Positions 17,394 through 26,993 of a stretch of 64,000 nucleotides of DNA are shown here, piece after piece. A program made the translations under genes and the position numbers. How positions within the stretch are numbered: the first letter of the stretch is position 1; the number at the start of each line of letters is the position of its first letter. The notes beneath the pieces were generated by a model. That model did not search any database. It was not told the DNA's origin and saw only the letters and a list, made by a program, of their open reading frames with translations. Source of the stretch: an uncultured cyanobacterium (lineage in GTDB: Bacteria; Cyanobacteriota; Cyanobacteriia; Cyanobacteriales; Nostocaceae); contig CAIVAU010000209.1 in the NCBI GenBank assembly GCA_903903925.1, positions 1 through 64,000 of the forward strand. Reading direction: 5' to 3'.

Positions 17394-17437
17394 ACGGTTG
17401 ACTGTTGACTGAAAACATGCCGTCAACAGTCAACCGT
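17394..17437 (-). repeat. 16-bp perfect inverted repeat between petB and petD
   Basis: acggttgactgttgac (17394-17409) and its exact complement (17422-17437) enclose a 12-nt loop in the 105-bp petB-petD interval. In RNA this would be a strong stem-loop that could set transcript processing or partial termination. The arms contain gttgact-like heptamers, so it may derive from inverted repeat tracts. Confidence 0.75.
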
Positions 17438-17458
17438 GAACCGTTATCAGACATTAGA

Positions 17459-18106
17459 TTACAAAGGACCAGAAATCCCTTGCTTGCGGATCATCAAGAA
17501 GTGCAACAGCATGAAGACAGCAATTAGCCAAGGTAGCACAAAGGTGTGAGCGCTGTAGTAACGAGTCAGCGTTCCTTGACCGACGCTGGAACCGCCGCGC
17601 AGTAGATCAGAAATCAAGGTACCAACCACCGGAATCGCCTCTGGTACACCACTAACGATTTTTACAGCCCAGTAACCAACTTGATCCCAAGGCAAAGAGT
17701 AGCCGGTCACCCCAAAGGAAACTGTAATCACAGCTAGGATCACACCGGTCACCCAGGTCAGTTCGCGGGGCTTTTTGAAGCCACCAGTGAGGTAAACCCG
17801 GAAGGTATGCAGAATCATCATCAGCACCATCATACTGGCAGACCAGCGGTGAACGGAACGGATCAGCCAGCCGAAGTTCACTTCATTCATCAAGTACTCT
17901 ACAGAGGCAAAAGCTTCTGTGACGGTTGGCTTGTAGTAGAATGTCATGGCAAATCCAGTGGCAAACTGGATGAGAAAGCAAGTTAGTGTGATTCCACCCA
18001 AACAGTAGAAGATATTGACGTGAGGAGGGACGTACTTGCTTGTGACGTCTTCAGCAAGCGCCTGAATCTCCAAGCGCTCCTCAAACCAGTCGTAAACATT
18101 AGCCAT
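17459..18106 (-). CDS. petB: Cytochrome b6
   Basis: 215 aa, the standard length. Heme-ligand histidines lie in the two helix pairs (SVHRWSASMMVLMMILHTFR and YYSAHTFVLPWLIAVFMLLH), and the Cys for heme c(i) is in the N-terminal helix region (IFYCLGG). It is the heme-bearing core of the b6f complex between the photosystems. First gene of petBD; ctpA lies upstream and is divergent, a neighbourhood seen in other cyanobacteria. Confidence 0.97.
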   Translation of the reverse strand: MANVYDWFEERLEIQALAEDVTSKYVPPHVNIFYCLGGITLTCFLIQFATGFAMTFYYKPTVTEAFASVEYLMNEVNFGWLIRSVHRWSASMMVLMMILHTFRVYLTGGFKKPRELTWVTGVILAVITVSFGVTGYSLPWDQVGYWAVKIVSGVPEAIPVVGTLISDLLRGGSSVGQGTLTRYYSAHTFVLPWLIAVFMLLHFLMIRKQGISGPL

Positions 18107-18510
<404 letters not shown>

Positions 18511-18516
18511 TTGGGA

Positions 18517-19770
18517 ATGAAAGTGAAAATTGGGTTCATGCACAAAAAGGTTTTTCAATTGGGATTGACAGTGCTATTGGCGTTTTGGGTCAGCTTTAGT
18601 AGCTTTTGCCTACCTGCGACGGCTTTGACTGTGGAGCAAAAACTCGTAGCGGAAGTTTGGCGAATTGTCCATCGCACTTATTTGGATGACACATTTAATC
18701 ATCAAAACTGGTCGGTGGTGCGGCAAAAGGCTCTGGCAAAGCCAATCACAGACAAGCTTGCTGCTTATGCAACAATTGGGGGGATGCTCAAGAGTCTTGA
18801 CGATCCCTTCACTCGCTTTTTAGATCCGGAACAATACCGCAGTTTGCAGGTGAATACATCTGGGGAACTCACAGGGGTGGGATTGCAAATTGCCCTCGAA
18901 CCTCACACTGGTCAACTGGAAGTTGTTGCTCCCATAACAGGTTCACCAGCAGAAAAAGCAGGTATTAGATCACGCGATCGCATCCTCAAAATCGACGGCT
19001 TCCCCACAGAAAAACTCAGCCTCAATGAAGCAGCGGCTAAGATGCGAGGAGCAATTGGTAGTACTGTTACCCTAGTGATTGGACGAGAAAATGAGGCAGA
19101 CAAGGAAATTCAACTGGTGCGCGATCGCATTGCCCTTAACCCAGTTGTAGCAGAGTTGCACTCTTCTCCTCAAAAAATACCGATTGGCTACATTCGCCTC
19201 ACTCAGTTTAATGCTAATGCCCCAATGGAACTGGCACACGCTATCTCTGATCTAGAAACAAAAGGTGCTGTAGCCTACATTCTCGATCTGCGAAATAATC
19301 CTGGTGGGCTGTTGCAAGCAGGAATTGAAATTGCTCGGTTATGGTTAAACTCCGGCACTATAGTCTACACCGTCAATCGGTATGGAATTCAGGATAGCTT
19401 TGATGCAAATGGTTCAGCACTCACACCTGATCCTCTAGTTATTTTGGTTAATCAAGGAACGGCTAGTGCAAGTGAGATTCTAGCCGGCGCTTTACAAGAC
19501 AACCATCGTGCGAAGCTTGTAGGAGAAACCACCTTTGGCAAAGGCTTAATTCAGTCCTTATTCGAGTTGTCCGATGGTTCTGGCTTAGCAGTCACCATTG
19601 CTAAGTACGAAACCCCCAACCACCGAGATATCCATAAACTAGGTATTCAACCGGACAAAGTCATTTCCTCTAACTTGACAACTCGCGAACAAATCGCCAC
19701 AGAATCTGATAACCAATATCAAGCAGCAGTAGAACTGTTGACAAAAAACCTAGTAGTGGCTGGAGGTTAA
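18517..19770 (+). CDS. ctpA: Carboxyl-terminal processing protease CtpA (S41A)
   Basis: About 417 aa. A signal peptide (HKKVFQLGLTVLLAFWVSF) directs it to the lumen/periplasm, where CtpA trims the C-terminus of precursor D1. A PDZ domain occupies about 110-190 (GVGLQIALEP, GSPAEKAGIRSRDRILKIDG). The catalytic Ser lies in GTASASEILAG (near 317), with Lys 25 residues later in FGKGLIQS, the spacing of the Ser-Lys dyad. ATG 18517 is chosen; TTG 18511 and ATG 18538 are alternatives, and all leave the signal peptide intact. Divergent from petB. Its stop overlaps that of the convergent MBL gene by 4 bp. Confidence 0.92.
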   Translation: MKVKIGFMHKKVFQLGLTVLLAFWVSFSSFCLPATALTVEQKLVAEVWRIVHRTYLDDTFNHQNWSVVRQKALAKPITDKLAAYATIGGMLKSLDDPFTRFLDPEQYRSLQVNTSGELTGVGLQIALEPHTGQLEVVAPITGSPAEKAGIRSRDRILKIDGFPTEKLSLNEAAAKMRGAIGSTVTLVIGRENEADKEIQLVRDRIALNPVVAELHSSPQKIPIGYIRLTQFNANAPMELAHAISDLETKGAVAYILDLRNNPGGLLQAGIEIARLWLNSGTIVYTVNRYGIQDSFDANGSALTPDPLVILVNQGTASASEILAGALQDNHRAKLVGETTFGKGLIQSLFELSDGSGLAVTIAKYETPNHRDIHKLGIQPDKVISSNLTTREQIATESDNQYQAAVELLTKNLVVAGG

Positions 19771-20468
19771 CTTCCCTCCCAAACTACCAAGCGCTGGAAA
19801 GCACGATCTATAACGTGCTTTCCTCTCAGGAAGCCTGTATTCGCACCAGGACAGATATACTGAAGAGTTTCTGGTGTGAAGCGTTCCAAAAGAAATTGAA
19901 GGCTTTTTATTTGTCGGTTCCAGTGAAAGGTCTTGGCTGTCCTTAAAGGTGCTGGTTCACCTTGGAGGTTGGGGACGAGATGACGTCCAGAAAATAGCAC
20001 GCCTCCAAGGTGACTGTAGTAAAGGCAAGATGATCCAGGAGAGTGACCAGGGGTCCAAATCAATTGGACTGTCGAATCTAGACTCAACTCCTGGTTAAAG
20101 GTAGTTACGCTTAATCCAGGTAATAGATAGGCTTCTTGCTCTTGAATCAAAACTTCACACTTGAAGGAGTGCTGAATTTCTGCTGTCTTGCCAATAGCAC
20201 CCCGATGAGTGAGAAATAAGCGGTGAATACCCCCTTGCGAGTGCAAAAAGTCTAGATTCGTCTGATTAAATGCTGGAGAGTCGATCAGGATATTGCCTTC
20301 GTTTCTTACAATGAAGTAAGCGGTTGCTCCTAATGTGTCTCGATTGGGTGGAAATGCAAAAATGGTATTGAGTGCCGAAGGTCGGTTTCCTTCAAGCGGA
20401 ACTTCGTCAGAGAAAACCCACCGTGGTGGCTTGGTTGTATAACTTGAGTCTTGCGGCAAAGGACACAT
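19767..20468 (-). CDS. MBL-fold protein with degenerate metal-binding motif
   Basis: 233 aa. The metallo-beta-lactamase fold is suggested by NILIDSPAFNQTNLDFL, LIWTPGHSPGSSCLYY and the later VLFSGRHLVP segment. The hallmark HxHxDH motif is reduced to LTHRGAIGK: the first His is kept, the second His and the Asp-His pair are missing. Later His residues (TPGHSPGS, GRHL) remain. It is probably not an ordinary di-zinc hydrolase and may bind one metal or none. Convergent with ctpA, 4-bp overlap. Confidence 0.75.
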   Translation of the reverse strand: MCPLPQDSSYTTKPPRWVFSDEVPLEGNRPSALNTIFAFPPNRDTLGATAYFIVRNEGNILIDSPAFNQTNLDFLHSQGGIHRLFLTHRGAIGKTAEIQHSFKCEVLIQEQEAYLLPGLSVTTFNQELSLDSTVQLIWTPGHSPGSSCLYYSHLGGVLFSGRHLVPNLQGEPAPLRTAKTFHWNRQIKSLQFLLERFTPETLQYICPGANTGFLRGKHVIDRAFQRLVVWEGS

Positions 20469-20606
20469 GAAAAAAAACCGCTGATTGAGGGGCTACTGAA
20501 TATTCTCTGGCGAAAAAATCGGCTTTAGGGTGCTTGCAACAAGCGTGCTTTAAGCTCTAGTCTACAAGCATTCTTATTCAGATATTTCTAAATAATTAAA
20601 GATAGC

Positions 20607-22097
20607 ATGACTATTTGGTTTCTGCTTTTACTAGGACTAGTTACTTACCTAATGGTACAACGCAGTGTCGCTCAAATGACCCGAACGCCTGTGTGGCTTT
20701 TGTGGCTGGTATTGATGACACCAGCATTTTTATGGACGGCTTGGGCGGTCATAAATGGATGGAAACAAACTCCACCACGAACGCTCATCATCTGGCCTTT
20801 GGTCATCTGTCCTCTGTTATACTGGCTTTTATTTCAGTGGGGTCGTCGGTCGTTGCCTAAGGGGACACAGACTGAACCCCAAACCCCAATACTACAACAA
20901 TCAACCGTACATTCTACTCCAGAACCATTATCAGTGCGTCCCATCGAATCAACAGAAGAAACTCAACTGCGAAATTGTTTTCCCTGGTCTGTGTACTATG
21001 TCCAAAACATTGAGTACAGACCTCAGGCTGTCGTTTGCCGGGGTCAGTTAAGAACGACACCAACAAACGCCTACCAAAAAATTAAGGAAAATGTTGAAGC
21101 GCAGTTTGGCGATCGCTTCTTGCTGATTTTTCAAGAAGGTTTCAACGGCAAACCCTTCTTTGTCATTGTTCCCAATCATCAACTTGCTAAAGCTAAGAAT
21201 GCCCAAACTCAAAAGCAATTAACGCGACCAGGGTTAGCACTGCTGCTGTTAGCAGCTACGTTAGTGACGACTACCTGGGTAGGCGCAGAAACTGCTGGTG
21301 TTCATCCGACGCTAACGCTAGTGTTCTCTAACCCAGCAGTACTGATGTTGGGATTGCCCTATGCTTTAGCGCTCTTATTCATTTTGGGCATTCATGAACT
21401 TGGTCACTATTTAACGGCTCGCTACTACAACATTCGCTCAACGCTACCATATTTTATCCCAGTACCCTTTTTCTTGGGAACCTTTGGCGCATTTATTCAA
21501 ATGCGTAGTCCTGTACCCAACCGCAAAGCTTTATTTGACGTGAGTATCGCTGGTCCAATGGCTGGCTTTTTGGCGACCTTACCTTTACTCATATGGGGTT
21601 TGGCTCATTCTCAAGTTATTCCTATACCTGAAAAAACAGGACTACTGAACCCTGATGCTCTCAACCCTCAACATTCTATATTACTAGCAGTACTCGCAAA
21701 GTTAGCCTTGGGTAGTCATTTAACAGCAAAATCAGCTATCGACTTGCATCCAGTGGCAGTAGCCGGTTTTTTGGGACTTGTTGTCACGGCATTAAATTTG
21801 ATGCCGGTCGGACAACTGGATGGGGGTCACATAGTCCATGCGATGTTTGGGCAAAAAAACGCTATTGTCATTGGTCAAATTGCTCGCTTGTTGCTACTGT
21901 TACTTTCTTTGGTGCAGCCAGAGTTTTTCTTATGGGCAATTATTTTATTATTCATCCCACTCATTGATGAACCAGCCCTGAACGATGTCTCAGAACTAGA
22001 TAACGGACGTGATATTTGGGGTCTGCTGGCAATGGTTTTGTTGGTAATCATTGTACTTCCACTACCGCAGGCGATCGCTCAGATGTTGCACATTTGA
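20607..22097 (+). CDS. M50 family site-2-type metalloprotease
   Basis: 496 aa, several membrane helices. Two helices at the N-terminus (WFLLLLGLVTYLMV; WLLWLVLMTPAFLWTAWAV) precede a soluble insert (about 80-200). The catalytic core has HELGH at 263-267 and LNLMPVGQLDGGH with the third zinc ligand Asp near 405. It resembles the plant/cyanobacterial EGY-type branch of site-2 proteases, which cut substrates inside membranes. The substrate is unknown. Followed on the same strand by the DUF4058 gene after 53 bp. Confidence 0.88.
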   Translation: MTIWFLLLLGLVTYLMVQRSVAQMTRTPVWLLWLVLMTPAFLWTAWAVINGWKQTPPRTLIIWPLVICPLLYWLLFQWGRRSLPKGTQTEPQTPILQQSTVHSTPEPLSVRPIESTEETQLRNCFPWSVYYVQNIEYRPQAVVCRGQLRTTPTNAYQKIKENVEAQFGDRFLLIFQEGFNGKPFFVIVPNHQLAKAKNAQTQKQLTRPGLALLLLAATLVTTTWVGAETAGVHPTLTLVFSNPAVLMLGLPYALALLFILGIHELGHYLTARYYNIRSTLPYFIPVPFFLGTFGAFIQMRSPVPNRKALFDVSIAGPMAGFLATLPLLIWGLAHSQVIPIPEKTGLLNPDALNPQHSILLAVLAKLALGSHLTAKSAIDLHPVAVAGFLGLVVTALNLMPVGQLDGGHIVHAMFGQKNAIVIGQIARLLLLLLSLVQPEFFLWAIILLFIPLIDEPALNDVSELDNGRDIWGLLAMVLLVIIVLPLPQAIAQMLHI

Positions 22098-22150
22098 TGT
22101 TTGGGATTGCTTGCTAAGATAAGTCATAGGAATGCGATCGCCCTTAACTT

Positions 22151-22936
22151 ATGCTTTCTCCTTTTCCAGGGATGAATCCCTACTTAGAAAGTCCCGAACT
22201 TTGGCCAGAAGTCCATAGTCGGTTGATTGTGGCAATTGCCGATGCAGTAGCGCCTCACATCCGTCCTAAGTACCGTGTAGCGATAGAAAAGCGAGTGTAT
22301 CAAATGACGGATGAAAATACCTCCGTATTGGTCGGTATTCCTGATGTCGTTGTTGGGCGAAATCTCGCTACTGAAAAAGCGCAGACCAACATTGCAGTTG
22401 CTTCGCCCCCAGCAAAACCTGTCACTGTAACAGTTCCCATCCCAGAGGAAGTGCGGGAGGGATATCTGGAAGTCCGAGAGGTGGGAACTGGGGAAGTCGT
22501 GACAGTGATAGAAGTTCTCTCACCTAAAAACAAGCGTTCAGGAGAAGGACGAAACGCTTACGAGAGCAAGCGTCAACAAGTACTCAGTACCTCCTCTCAT
22601 CTCGTGGAAATTGACTTGCTCCGAAGAGGACAACGGATGCCCATCTTCAGTGATAATATCCAGGCAAGTTATCGCATTTTGGTGAGTCGCAGCGATCGTC
22701 GTCCTCAGGCGGAGTTGTACCCCTTTGAATTACAAGAACCAATTCCCGCTTTCCCCTTACCACTGCGTCGTCAAGATACCGAACCAGTTGTAGACTTGCA
22801 AGCTTTAGTAAATGGAGTATATGATCGTGCAGGGTTAGATTTGGCAATTGATTATACCCGCGAACCAGTTCCCCCTTTGTCGGAAGTTGATGCTGTTTGG
22901 GTGAATGAACTGTTGCAACAGCAAGGGTTGCGCTAA
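22151..22936 (+). CDS. DUF4058 family protein
   Basis: 261 aa. Begins with LSPFPGMNPYLESPELWPEV, the diagnostic opening of DUF4058, a family very common in filamentous cyanobacteria and of unknown function. The VVTVIEVLSPKNKRSGEGR and HLVEIDLLRRGQRMP segments recall restriction-endonuclease-like folds (conserved E-x-LSPxNK and E-x-D-L-L), but that is inference. No partner gene indicates a role. Confidence 0.85.
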   Translation: MLSPFPGMNPYLESPELWPEVHSRLIVAIADAVAPHIRPKYRVAIEKRVYQMTDENTSVLVGIPDVVVGRNLATEKAQTNIAVASPPAKPVTVTVPIPEEVREGYLEVREVGTGEVVTVIEVLSPKNKRSGEGRNAYESKRQQVLSTSSHLVEIDLLRRGQRMPIFSDNIQASYRILVSRSDRRPQAELYPFELQEPIPAFPLPLRRQDTEPVVDLQALVNGVYDRAGLDLAIDYTREPVPPLSEVDAVWVNELLQQQGLR

Positions 22937-22975
22937 TTTATTAATTCTGACGGATGTATTCTTGCGGTATTATAC

Positions 22976-23434
22976 ATGGAAAAGGCGACGTTTGGCGCGG
23001 GCTGTTTTTGGGGCGTGGAGGCAGCGTTCCGTAAGATAGAGGGAGTTGTCTCAACTTCAGTCGGCTACATGGGTGGTGATTTTCCCAACCCCTCCTATTT
23101 GGATGTGTTGTCGAGAATAACAGGTCATGCCGAAGTAGTGCAGGTAGAATATGATCCAAAACATGTAAGTTATGATGACTTACTGGAGGTGTTTTGGGAT
23201 ATCCATGACCCGACAACAATAAACCGCCAAGGCCCAGACCGAGGAGAACAATACAGGTCTGTGATATTTTTCCACAATGAAGAGCAGGAAAAAGCGGCAA
23301 AACGGTCAAAGGCAAAACTTCAGATGTCGGGCAGATTTGCTCAGGATATTGTAACTGAGATTAAGCCTAGTAGTGAATATTATTTGGCAACCCAAGAGCA
23401 TCAGCAGTATTTTGAGAAGAACGGACGATACTGA
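22976..23434 (+). CDS. msrA: Cytoplasmic peptide methionine sulfoxide reductase A
   Basis: 152 aa, a minimal MsrA. Begins MEKATFGAGCFWGVEAAF with the catalytic Cys at 10; RITGHAEVVQVEYDP and GEQYRSVIFF follow. No signal peptide, so it repairs methionine sulfoxide in the cytoplasm. It is a distinct paralogue from the exported MsrA at 15425. It lies 39 bp after the DUF4058 gene on the same strand and may be cotranscribed with it. Confidence 0.92.
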   Translation: MEKATFGAGCFWGVEAAFRKIEGVVSTSVGYMGGDFPNPSYLDVLSRITGHAEVVQVEYDPKHVSYDDLLEVFWDIHDPTTINRQGPDRGEQYRSVIFFHNEEQEKAAKRSKAKLQMSGRFAQDIVTEIKPSSEYYLATQEHQQYFEKNGRY

Positions 23435-23729
23435 TCGCCATCCTGAATTCTTGGCATTTGTGTTACAGATATGGCAATCCGTGCAGGATTGGTTCTTGTG
23501 TAGCTTGATGCTGTTCATCAGCGCTTGTAGGCACCTTGTCAGTTAAATAGACATCTCCGAAACTCATTTTTGAGTTACTCAGTGAGCCAAAAACTGAGTC
23601 AAAAACTGCACCTATACTGAGTCGTTATAGTACAGATTTTTGTGGGAATCTATAAAGAATTCCCAAGCTGAAATAAGAGCGAAGTAGTACATTTGTTTTT
23701 GTACTACATTGCTACACCATAACCAACAA

Positions 23730-25439
23730 ATGTACGACATTACCAAGCTAGCTAAAACAGAGTTAAAACTTTTCTATACTGTTCTAACAGTACTCCTGAG
23801 TACTACTTTGCTCATGGCTAACCGTACGATAGCTGAGTCAGTCGCGCCTGTAGAGAAGTTAGCGCAAAATTCTTCTACATCCACCAATAGCCAACCCGAA
23901 AGTTCAACCCAAACCGACAAGAATCTGGAACTAATTGAGCAGTACAACCTATTGCCCAGTATACCAATAGCTCAAGTGACATCTGTTTCCCAATTTTCAG
24001 ATGTGCAGCCAACTGACTGGGCTTTCCAAGCATTGCAGTCCTTGGTTGAGCGCTATGGTTGTATCGCAGGTTATCCAAATGGGACTTTTCGTGGTAACCG
24101 GGCGTTAACCCGTTATGAATTTGCCGCAGGTTTAAACGCGTGTTTGGATCGGGTTCATGAATTGATTGCCACAGCAACATCCGATGTGGTAAAAAAAGAG
24201 GACTTAGCGACGTTACAGCGTTTGCAAGAGGAATTCGCTGCTGAACTTGCAACTCTTCGCGGTCGGGTAGATACGTTAGAAGTTCACACAGCTGAACTAG
24301 AAGCTCATCAGTTCTCTCCTATCGTTAAGCTAGTCGGAGAGGCGATTTTTAGCGTTTCCGGTTTCACAGGAGGCTCAACAACTTTGCGTGATGATCGTGG
24401 CAAGGTGCTCACCACCAACGCAGAATCTGCCTCCAACGTCGCTTTTAGCGATCGTCTTCGGATTAACTTCAACGCCAGCTTTACGGGTCAGGATTTGTTA
24501 AACATTCGTTTCCAGCCCAATAACACTACTAGCTTTGCTGGGAACACCCTCACAGGTACGAATCAAACCCGGCTGGGCTTCGACGGCAACAATGGCAACG
24601 CCGCTGTAATCAGTCGGTTATTCTATCAGTTTCCCGTTTTCGGCCAGCGTGGGAGAATCTTTATCGGTGCAGTGAATACTCCTGACGACTTCCTCAACAC
24701 GATCAGCCCCTATGAGGGTCCTGGGACTGGGTCTATCTCGCGCTTTGGTTTACGCAGCCCGATTTACCGCATTGGCAACACTAATACCTCTGTTGGCTTT
24801 GATTACAACTTCACCGATAAGATCCAGATTTCTGGTCTATATGGAGTGCCTCAAGCAGCTAATTCAAGTCCTAAGAATGGTTTATTTAACGGCACTTTTG
24901 CTGCTACTGGTCAGATCTCTTTGAAACCAACTAAGACTCTAGATGTAGCTCTGACCTACGTTCATGCTTACCTATCCGATGGCAATCTCAACACAAGTAC
25001 TGGTAGTTTCCTAGCAGATAACATTGGCGACTCTCAGCCTACAAATGCAGATTCTTACGGGTTAGAAGCTACCTGGCGCATCCCACCTCGGTTCACATTC
25101 ACGAGTTGGGTCAATTACACAGCTGCTAATCAGACATCTGGAAGAGGTGCAGCTGAAAGTTTCAACTATATGACTTTTTTAGGCTTATCAAAGGCATTCA
25201 GTAAGAGTAACGAGTTAGTGTTTGGTTTTGGTCAGCCGCCTAAACTCACAGGTGTGCAAGGTAAAGGGGTAGGCGGTTCAGAACGAGACACCAGCTATCA
25301 GATTGAATCCTTCTACAAGATCCATATGAGTGATCACCTCCTGATTACGCCAGGTTTTATCTACATCATCAACCCTGAAAACAACTCGACTAACAACAAT
25401 ATTTTTGTGGGGGTACTCCGTACCACCTTCACCTTCTAA
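23730..25439 (+). CDS. SLH-domain OprB-type porin (iron uptake porin family)
   Basis: About 569 aa. A hydrophobic export signal (LFYTVLTVLLSTTLLMAN) is followed by an SLH domain at about 85-155 (FSDVQPTDWAFQALQSLVER; GYPNGTFRGNRALTRYEFA), then a coiled-coil (LATLRGRVDTLEVHTAELEA) and an OprB-like beta-barrel ending in Phe (TTFTF), the outer-membrane assembly signal. Such porins are the major cyanobacterial outer-membrane channels. ATG 23730 is preferred over TTG 23709. A strong inverted repeat follows the stop. Confidence 0.88.
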   Translation: MYDITKLAKTELKLFYTVLTVLLSTTLLMANRTIAESVAPVEKLAQNSSTSTNSQPESSTQTDKNLELIEQYNLLPSIPIAQVTSVSQFSDVQPTDWAFQALQSLVERYGCIAGYPNGTFRGNRALTRYEFAAGLNACLDRVHELIATATSDVVKKEDLATLQRLQEEFAAELATLRGRVDTLEVHTAELEAHQFSPIVKLVGEAIFSVSGFTGGSTTLRDDRGKVLTTNAESASNVAFSDRLRINFNASFTGQDLLNIRFQPNNTTSFAGNTLTGTNQTRLGFDGNNGNAAVISRLFYQFPVFGQRGRIFIGAVNTPDDFLNTISPYEGPGTGSISRFGLRSPIYRIGNTNTSVGFDYNFTDKIQISGLYGVPQAANSSPKNGLFNGTFAATGQISLKPTKTLDVALTYVHAYLSDGNLNTSTGSFLADNIGDSQPTNADSYGLEATWRIPPRFTFTSWVNYTAANQTSGRGAAESFNYMTFLGLSKAFSKSNELVFGFGQPPKLTGVQGKGVGGSERDTSYQIESFYKIHMSDHLLITPGFIYIINPENNSTNNNIFVGVLRTTFTF

Positions 25440-25445
25440 TCAACG

Positions 25446-25482
25446 TTGACACTCCCACTCTTAGAAGGAATGGGAGTGTCAA
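25446..25482. terminator. Bidirectional terminator hairpin between porin and bilin lyase genes
   Basis: ttgacactccca (25446-25457) and its exact complement (25471-25482) form a 12-bp stem with a 13-nt loop, between the two convergent stop codons. Confidence 0.75.
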
Positions 25483-25509
25483 TTTGTCACGCATTTATGA
25501 AATGCTGTA

Positions 25510-26058
25510 CTAAGCAGCCTCAGAAGCTTTCGCATCTGGTTTACTACCACCCATGCGAATCTCAGAAGTGTATGAAGCCATACTAAAGTTACCAGAACGC
25601 TTTATAAGATTCGATCGCATACGCAAATTGGGACTCGCAAACCAAAGGCGTTCCTCAGACCATATGGTTTCGGACTCTGTCGTGAGGATTAATGCATCAT
25701 CACTGCCTATTTGATAGCGTCCGGTCATTGAAGTCTTCTCGACGGAGACAATTTCCTGCAACAATTTGCCTCGATGTGGATGACCTTCATCAGGTACGGT
25801 TACCACGACTGTAGAACCACTGTGTTTTTCTTTATCAGATTCTATCGCCTTCCAGGTAAATCTGACACCACAGGAAGCATGGCTGGGGTCAATTTTATAG
25901 TTTTGACAAAGTTTGACTACCTCTGGATCATCTACTGCCAGGGTCTCAATAATAACATCTGATTTACTACTTTTTGATTGTTTAGAAGCTAGATCTTGGC
26001 TAGTACGATGAGAAAACCATTTACCTGCGCTCAATTGAAAAAATTCTTCAATAGTCAT
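25510..26058 (-). CDS. cpcS: Phycobiliprotein lyase, CpcS/CpeS family
   Basis: 182 aa. Begins MTIEEFFQLSAGKWFSHRTS, characteristic of CpcS/CpeS-type S-lyases, with the lipocalin-like barrel and the conserved SEERLWFASPNLRMRSNLI segment near the C-terminus. These attach phycocyanobilin to Cys-82-type sites of phycobiliprotein subunits. The start is well defined. The HEAT-repeat nblB-like gene lies upstream on the same strand, so two phycobilisome-related genes are neighbours here. Confidence 0.85.
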   Translation of the reverse strand: MTIEEFFQLSAGKWFSHRTSQDLASKQSKSSKSDVIIETLAVDDPEVVKLCQNYKIDPSHASCGVRFTWKAIESDKEKHSGSTVVVTVPDEGHPHRGKLLQEIVSVEKTSMTGRYQIGSDDALILTTESETIWSEERLWFASPNLRMRSNLIKRSGNFSMASYTSEIRMGGSKPDAKASEAA

Positions 26059-26181
26059 AAATGAAACAACCTTGCTTCAAATTCGTCTGATTTCACTTTT
26101 TTAAAGGTAGCAGGGAGTGGTTGGTTGGTAAGCTGATGTGCAGCTAGATTGTATAAGACGAAAACGTAAAATTATTGTAGT

Positions 26182-26198
26182 GCGGGCATCTTGCCCGC
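26182..26198. terminator. Hairpin downstream of the nblB-like gene
   Basis: gcgggca, loop tct, tgcccgc: a perfect 7-bp stem in the 200-bp interval between the nblB-like stop and the bilin lyase start. The sequence also looks like a common cyanobacterial dispersed repeat. Confidence 0.5.
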
Positions 26199-26258
26199 GT
26201 CCCATATACAAATTAAGTGCGCAACAGCTTAGTTGTATTTCCTACCAACCACTAACCA

Positions 26259-26936
26259 CTAACTCTTGCCCACTTCTTCTAGCCGATTCAGCGCAATTCT
26301 TGCTGCTTCAGCAACCTGAGGATGGCTATCTTTTTCCAGGTACTTCAAAGCTGAGATACTCTTGGGACTAGGAAGATTACCCAAGGCTTCGGCAAGACGT
26401 TGCCGGACCAACCAATCGTCTGATTGGGCAAAGCGTAGGATTTGATCTATGGACTCAAGATCTTTGATTTCTCCCAATGCGGCGATCGCTGCTTGTTGTA
26501 GGATGACTTCTTCACTATCTAAAGCACTAATTAACACATCATGGGCGCGGGGATCTTTAATATTACCAAGAGCAACTGCAGCGCTAAAACGTACTAACCA
26601 ATCGGTGTCTTCATAGAATATCCGTACCAATGGTTCAAAGGCTCTTACATCACCCAAGTATCCTAGCGCACCTGCTGCATCAGCGCGAATACCATAATCC
26701 GGGTCGTTTTCGAGAATTTGCAATAAAAGTGGGTAACACTCTACTGTTGGTTTGACACCCAAGGCAAATATTGCCATTGATCTTAATTGAAGTGATTCGT
26801 CGTTCAACACCTTTTTAATCAAGGGTACTGCGTCCTCTGCGGCGATATCCCGGAGACTGGCAAGGGCTAACATGCGATCGCGTAAATTCGGACTTTCTAA
26901 TTGAGTGGAAATTTCTTCTAAGCTAAGATCTGCCAT
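26259..26936 (-). CDS. nblB: HEAT-repeat protein, NblB-like (phycobilisome degradation)
   Basis: 225 aa, made almost entirely of HEAT-like repeats of about 31 residues (DYGIRADAAGALGYLGDVRA; DWLVRFSAAVALGNIKDPRA; ILQQAAIAALGEIKDLES). The size and repeat type match NblB, a chromophore-detaching relative of CpcE/CpcF lyases needed for phycobilisome breakdown under nutrient stress. The distinction from other HEAT proteins rests on overall resemblance, so the symbol is tentative. The neighbouring bilin lyase supports a phycobilisome link. Confidence 0.65.
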   Translation of the reverse strand: MADLSLEEISTQLESPNLRDRMLALASLRDIAAEDAVPLIKKVLNDESLQLRSMAIFALGVKPTVECYPLLLQILENDPDYGIRADAAGALGYLGDVRAFEPLVRIFYEDTDWLVRFSAAVALGNIKDPRAHDVLISALDSEEVILQQAAIAALGEIKDLESIDQILRFAQSDDWLVRQRLAEALGNLPSPKSISALKYLEKDSHPQVAEAARIALNRLEEVGKS

Positions 26937-26993
26937 TAATTTGAAAATGTTTTTGCTACCGATATCTTTAAATTAAGAGTTAGGAGTTAGGAG

